A DNA stretch of 53,269 nucleotides from the NCBI GenBank assembly GCA_017440275.1, contig JAFSHN010000037.1, positions 1 through 53,269 on the forward strand, written 5' to 3'. Shown here piece by piece: positions 49,914-53,269 of the stretch (positions are counted from its first letter, which is position 1; every line of letters starts with the position of its first letter). This DNA comes from Bacillota bacterium (GTDB taxonomy: Bacteria > Bacillota > Clostridia > Peptostreptococcales > Anaerovoracaceae). The notes below the pieces were generated by a model. The model had not been told where the DNA came from, did not search any database, and saw nothing but the letters and a program-made list of their open reading frames with translations. The translations under genes were made by a program, and so were the position numbers.

Positions 49914-51884
49914 ATGAGTGAAGAAATGAAGAACACACAAGTTCCTGAAGAACAGGAAGTTGAAGTTACAGAAGAAAGTTTAAATGAGCTTCGCAAAATC
50001 AGAAGAGAAAAGTTAAAGGCCCTTCAGGAAGCAGGCCGCAACCCATTCCTTCAGGAAACATGGGATGTAACTGCTCACAGTATGGACATCAAGGATAATT
50101 TCCTTGCGATGGAAGAACAGGAAGTTTCCTGTGCCGGCAGAATTATGGCATTTAGAAATATGGGTAAGGCTTCCTTTATCGATATCCAGGATAAACAGGG
50201 AAGAATCCAGTGCTATGTCAGAAAAGATGAAATCGGCGAAGAAGAATATAAATGGTTCAAGACTTACGACATCGGTGATATCGTAGGCGTTGAAGGTACA
50301 GTATTTAAGACAAAGCACGGAGAAATCTCCATTAAGGCTACAAATGTTGTTTTACTGTCAAAGTCACTCCAGATGCTTCCTGATAAGTGGCATGGACTGA
50401 AAGACACTGACCTCAGATACCGTCAGAGATACATTGACCTGATTGTAAATCCTGAAGTTAAAGAAACTTTCATCAAGAGAGCTAAAATTATCAAAGAAAT
50501 CAAGAGAGTTCTGGAAGAAGAATACGGCTACTTAGAAGTTGATACACCAATCCTGACAACTATCGCAGGTGGAGCAAACGCAAGACCTTTCAACACTCAC
50601 CACAACACTCTGGATCTGGATATGAAGATGAGAATCTCCAACGAACTTTACTTAAAGAGACTGATTGTTGGCGGTCTTGACAGAGTATACGAAATGGGTA
50701 AGATGTTCCGTAACGAAGGTATGGACAGAAACCACAACCCTGAGTTTACAAGTATGGAATGTTACATGGCTTACGGCAATATGGAAAGCGTAATGGATGT
50801 AACTGAACAGTTAGTATACAAAGCTGCATTAGCTGCAAACGGAACTCCAATTATTACTTACCAGGGTAAGGAATTTGATGTAACTCCTCCTTGGAGAAGA
50901 CTGGATATGACAGATGCAGTTAAGGAGATCACAGGTGTTGATTTCCACAAGCTGGACTCTGATGAAGAAGCAAGAGCAGCTGCTATTGCATACGGTATGG
51001 ACGCAGAAGAAGTTAAGGAAATGCCTCGTGGCAAGATTATCGCAGAAATGTTCGAAGAATACTGCGAAGATGTTCCTGGCTACTTAGACGGACCTGTATT
51101 CGTAGTAGGACATCCTGTTGAAATATCACCTCTTGCAAAGAGAGACCCTCAGGATCCAAGAATTACAAGAAGATTCGAAGGTTACATCAACGGCTGGGAA
51201 ATCTGTAATGCGTTCTCCGAGCTGAACGACCCAATCGACCAGTTTGAAAGATTTACAGTACAGCAGGCTCAGCTTGACTCCGGCGCTGACGACGAAGCTC
51301 ACCCAATGGATATGGACTTCGTAAATGCTCTGGAAGTTGGTTTACCTCCAACAGGCGGACTGGGCGTAGGTATCGACAGAGTAATTATGTTAATCTGCGA
51401 TGCTCCAAGCATCAGAGACATCATCCTCTTCCCAACAATGAAGCCATTAGAATCCGAAAAGAAAAAGGCTCCTGTTGTTGAAGAAGAAAAAGTTGACCTT
51501 TCAACTATCGACTTCTCTAAGGTAGAAATCGAACCTCTATTTGAAGAATTCGTAGACTTTGATACATTCTCAAAGTCCGACTTCAGAGCAGTAAAGGTTA
51601 AGTCCTGTGAAGCAGTTCCTAAGTCTGCTAAGTTATTAAAGTTCGTATTAGATGACGGTACAGATACTGACAGAATTATCTTAAGTGGTATCCACCCTTA
51701 CTACGAACCTGAAGAATTAGTTGGTAAGACACTGGTTGCAATCACAAATCTGCCACCAAGAAAGATGATGGGTATCGAATCTAACGGTATGCTGTTATCC
51801 GCTATCCACAGCGAAGAAGGAGAAGAAAAGCTGAACCTCTTAATGGTTAGCCCAAGAATCCCTGCAGGTGCTAAATTATATTAA
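49914..51884 (+). CDS. lysS: Lysyl-tRNA synthetase with C-terminal EMAP/MetG-like tRNA-binding domain
   Basis: A 656-residue class II LysRS. The OB-fold anticodon-binding domain is at about residues 75-170. The catalytic core (about 190-510) has motif 2 with Phe-Arg-Asn-Glu-Gly-Met near residues 264-269 and motif 3 with Gly-Leu-Gly-Val-Gly-Ile-Asp-Arg near 482-489. Typical bacterial LysRS ends near 500. Here a Lys/Glu-rich linker is followed by an extra domain (about 545-656) of the type found at the C-terminus of bacterial MetRS and in EMAP/Arc1p proteins (Phe-Arg-Ala-Val-Lys-Val near 560-565, and a final Asn-Leu-Pro-Pro-Arg-Lys-Met-Met-Gly-Ile-Glu-Ser-Asn-Gly-Met segment). It should give extra tRNA binding or dimerisation. 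Confidence 0.95.
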   Translation: MSEEMKNTQVPEEQEVEVTEESLNELRKIRREKLKALQEAGRNPFLQETWDVTAHSMDIKDNFLAMEEQEVSCAGRIMAFRNMGKASFIDIQDKQGRIQCYVRKDEIGEEEYKWFKTYDIGDIVGVEGTVFKTKHGEISIKATNVVLLSKSLQMLPDKWHGLKDTDLRYRQRYIDLIVNPEVKETFIKRAKIIKEIKRVLEEEYGYLEVDTPILTTIAGGANARPFNTHHNTLDLDMKMRISNELYLKRLIVGGLDRVYEMGKMFRNEGMDRNHNPEFTSMECYMAYGNMESVMDVTEQLVYKAALAANGTPIITYQGKEFDVTPPWRRLDMTDAVKEITGVDFHKLDSDEEARAAAIAYGMDAEEVKEMPRGKIIAEMFEEYCEDVPGYLDGPVFVVGHPVEISPLAKRDPQDPRITRRFEGYINGWEICNAFSELNDPIDQFERFTVQQAQLDSGADDEAHPMDMDFVNALEVGLPPTGGLGVGIDRVIMLICDAPSIRDIILFPTMKPLESEKKKAPVVEEEKVDLSTIDFSKVEIEPLFEEFVDFDTFSKSDFRAVKVKSCEAVPKSAKLLKFVLDDGTDTDRIILSGIHPYYEPEELVGKTLVAITNLPPRKMMGIESNGMLLSAIHSEEGEEKLNLLMVSPRIPAGAKLY

Positions 51885-51913
51885 TTAAAACAGACAAAAT
51901 AGGTTATGATTTG

Positions 51914-51956
51914 AAAATCCCCCTTTACTGAACAGAATCAGCAGAGGGGGTTTTGT
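51914..51956 (+). terminator. Terminator after lysS
   Basis: CCCCC and GGGGG (51919-51923, 51946-51950) with AAAA/TTTT flanks and partial inner pairing (CTGA with TCAG) form a strong hairpin ending in TTTT. Confidence 0.88.
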
Positions 51957-51983
51957 GCTATACTGAAACAAGAGAGGTGGCAT

Positions 51984-52892
51984 ATGTTTTTAGAAAGATT
52001 CAGAATACCGATTGAAGAAGAGAGTACACTGCTTGAACGCAGAGCAGAATACAACGGCGGCAAATTCGGATACATAGATAATCCATACCCGTGCTTTCTG
52101 TTTGCTAAAAAGGAGTTGTCAGAGATAAAGTTTGACAAAATTACTATATTTTACGGCGGCAACGGTTCCGGAAAGAGTACTCTGCTCAATCTTATTGCCG
52201 AAAAGTTAAATTTGCGGCGCATCGCGCCTTTCAATTCCGGCGAAATGTTTGAATCTTACGTTGAAAACTGCCAATACGAAACGGGCTGTGACGAAGAAGG
52301 TTTTCGTAACAAGATCCCCGGCGGCAGCAGCATAATTACGAGTGACGATATCTTTGATTATATGCTTACCGTCAGAACTGCCAGCGATGAAATCGGCGAA
52401 AACAAACAGATTGCAAGAGAAAAATGGACGGATCTGAAATACGGAGAAAACATTCGATTCGGAAGTCTTAAGGATTATGAAGCATTTCATATGCAGGTTA
52501 TGTCCAGAAGAAAATCCGTATCCAGGCGTCAGTTTATAAGAAACACGGCAGGGAACGAACTGGAATTGTACAGTAATGGAGAAACAGCACTGCAATATTT
52601 TAACGCAAGACTAAAGAATGACACATTATATTGCCTGGACGAGCCTGAAAACAGTCTTTCTCCGAAAATGCAGCTTGAGTTGGTAAAGAGACTGGAAGAA
52701 AAAGCCTATTATTGCGGCTGCCAATTCATAATAGCTACCCATTCGCCGTTCTTGTTGGCATTGGACGGAGCCAAAATTTATGACCTGGACAGTTCCCCTG
52801 TGGAGACTAAAAAATGGTGGGAACTTGAAAATACGCAGATTTACTATGAATTTTTCAAAAAACACGAAAAATTATTTAAAAATTTTATTTAG
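51984..52892 (+). CDS. AAA/ABC-type ATPase of the SMC-like single-domain class
   Basis: A 302-residue P-loop ATPase. Gly-Gly-Asn-Gly-Ser-Gly-Lys-Ser-Thr at residues 58-66 is Walker A, a Tyr-Ser-Asn-Gly-Glu segment near 197-201 matches an ABC signature-like loop, Cys-Leu-Asp-Glu-Pro-Glu-Asn near residues 218-224 is Walker B, and Ile-Ala-Thr-His-Ser-Pro-Phe near residues 252-258 contains the switch histidine. There are no membrane helices. Such single-gene ATPases occur in defence or repair settings, but no partner nuclease is adjacent. The ribosome site AGAGAGG precedes ATG 51984. Function unknown. Confidence 0.85.
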   Translation: MFLERFRIPIEEESTLLERRAEYNGGKFGYIDNPYPCFLFAKKELSEIKFDKITIFYGGNGSGKSTLLNLIAEKLNLRRIAPFNSGEMFESYVENCQYETGCDEEGFRNKIPGGSSIITSDDIFDYMLTVRTASDEIGENKQIAREKWTDLKYGENIRFGSLKDYEAFHMQVMSRRKSVSRRQFIRNTAGNELELYSNGETALQYFNARLKNDTLYCLDEPENSLSPKMQLELVKRLEEKAYYCGCQFIIATHSPFLLALDGAKIYDLDSSPVETKKWWELENTQIYYEFFKKHEKLFKNFI

Positions 52893-52920
52893 GAATGATT
52901 ATTATTCTCAAAACGGTGTA

Positions 52921-52926
52921 TATAAT
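52921..52926 (+). promoter_or_regulatory. -10 box (TATAAT) of the ferritin gene
   Basis: TATAAT lies 44 bases before the start codon; the -35 region (near 52898) is weak. Confidence 0.45.
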
Positions 52927-52969
52927 ACTCAAGAGAGAGAAACAATACATAATTAAGGAGGATAATGTT

Positions 52970-53269
52970 ATGTTAGATAAAAAAGTAAAAGAATTATTAA
53001 ATCAGCAAATTGAAAAAGAACTGTATTCAGCTTATTTATACTTAGACTTTTCAGATTATTTCTATGATTTAGAACTTAACGGTTTCGGCAATTGGTATCA
53101 GATTCAGGCGCAGGAAGAACGCGACCATGCGATGATGTTCCTTCAGTATCTGAGAGACAACGGAGAGAGAATCAGATTTGAAGCGATTGCAAAACCTGAA
53201 ATTGAAAGCGAATGTCCAAAGTGCATTCTGGCACAGGGACTGAAGCATGAACAGTATGTAACTTCACTG
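52970..53269 (+). CDS. ftnA: Ferritin, N-terminal part (runs off the window)
   Basis: The first 100 residues of a non-heme ferritin, open at the right edge. Four-helix bundle motifs are visible: Glu17 in Gln-Ile-Glu-Lys-Glu-Leu-Tyr-Ser-Ala-Tyr, then Glu-Glu-Arg-Asp-His-Ala near residues 49-54, both ferroxidase-centre regions, and a later Glu in helix 3. It stores iron as a 24-mer in the cytoplasm. ATG 52970 follows AAGGAGG; another ATG at 52965 leads at once to a stop. A Cys-x-x-Cys near residues 82-85 is unusual but within the family's variation. Confidence 0.92.
   Translation, partial: MLDKKVKELLNQQIEKELYSAYLYLDFSDYFYDLELNGFGNWYQIQAQEERDHAMMFLQYLRDNGERIRFEAIAKPEIESECPKCILAQGLKHEQYVTSL

Overview
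The window comes from a low-to-moderate G+C anaerobic member of the Clostridia. The evidence is a complete oxidative ornithine-degradation (Stickland) cluster of the Clostridium sticklandii type, a butyrate kinase, a 4-hydroxybutyrate/butyrate-type CoA-transferase, AddB-type recombination, OmpR-family two-component genes, strong AGGAGG ribosome sites and sigma-A-like promoters. An amino-acid-fermenting relative of Peptostreptococcales/Anaerovoracaceae is the best inference. No 16S or other decisive marker is present.

Layout. (1) 1-10.8 kb, ornithine fermentation: end of ord, then ortA, ortB, oraS, oraE, a strong terminator, an inserted block (PD-(D/E)XK-like protein, GNAT acetyltransferase, hotdog thioesterase), then the MutL/GlmL-like protein, ornithine racemase orr and a CoA-transferase. 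(2) 10.8-15.2 kb: two-component system with a small membrane protein downstream, a decayed Rpn-type nuclease gene, an HD hydrolase and a DUF2804 protein. (3) 15.3-19.8 kb: endonuclease IV, butyrate kinase, flavodoxin-fold reductase, a small membrane protein and phosphohexomutase. (4) 19.78-20.35 kb: gene-free, with a 325-bp foldback element and a terminator. (5) 20.4-24.6 kb, minus strand: cobalamin nucleotide-loop genes (cobT, cobU, a short cobU-like gene, cobS, a cobC-like phosphatase) led by a TIM-barrel gene. This fits the cobalamin-dependent OraE enzyme. (6) 24.8-28.6 kb: DMT transporter, HD protein, purine permease and phosphoribosyltransferase. (7) 28.6-36.4 kb: birA, CNNM/CBS membrane protein, secA, a membrane-anchored XRE regulator, a lipoprotein and mntP. 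(8) 36.4-36.76 kb: gene-free repeat locus. (9) 36.8-46 kb: PAQR/HlyIII protein, then a long operon of DUF1836 regulator, prfB (with +1 frameshift), tex, HAD phosphatase, addB and a GNAT. (10) 46-53.3 kb: asparaginase, two further Orr-like paralogues, greA, a lysS with an extra C-terminal tRNA-binding domain, an AAA/ABC-type ATPase and the start of a ferritin gene.

Most unusual: two loci (4626-4893 and 36514-36739) carry clusters of imperfect palindromes of about 40 bp with the same geometry but unrelated arm sequences. The first surrounds the promoter and 5' end of the PD-(D/E)XK-like gene. A third locus (19774-20098) folds into a very long hairpin topped by a cloverleaf. None of the three is explained by the genes around it.

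How the genes work together: Orr converts L- to D-ornithine, OraS/OraE make 2,4-diaminopentanoate using B12 and PLP, Ord deaminates it oxidatively, and OrtA/OrtB cleave the product with CoA to alanine and acetyl-CoA. The CoA-transferase and Buk can then handle acyl-CoA energy metabolism. The MutL-like ATPase probably supports the mutase, and the cob operon completes its cofactor.
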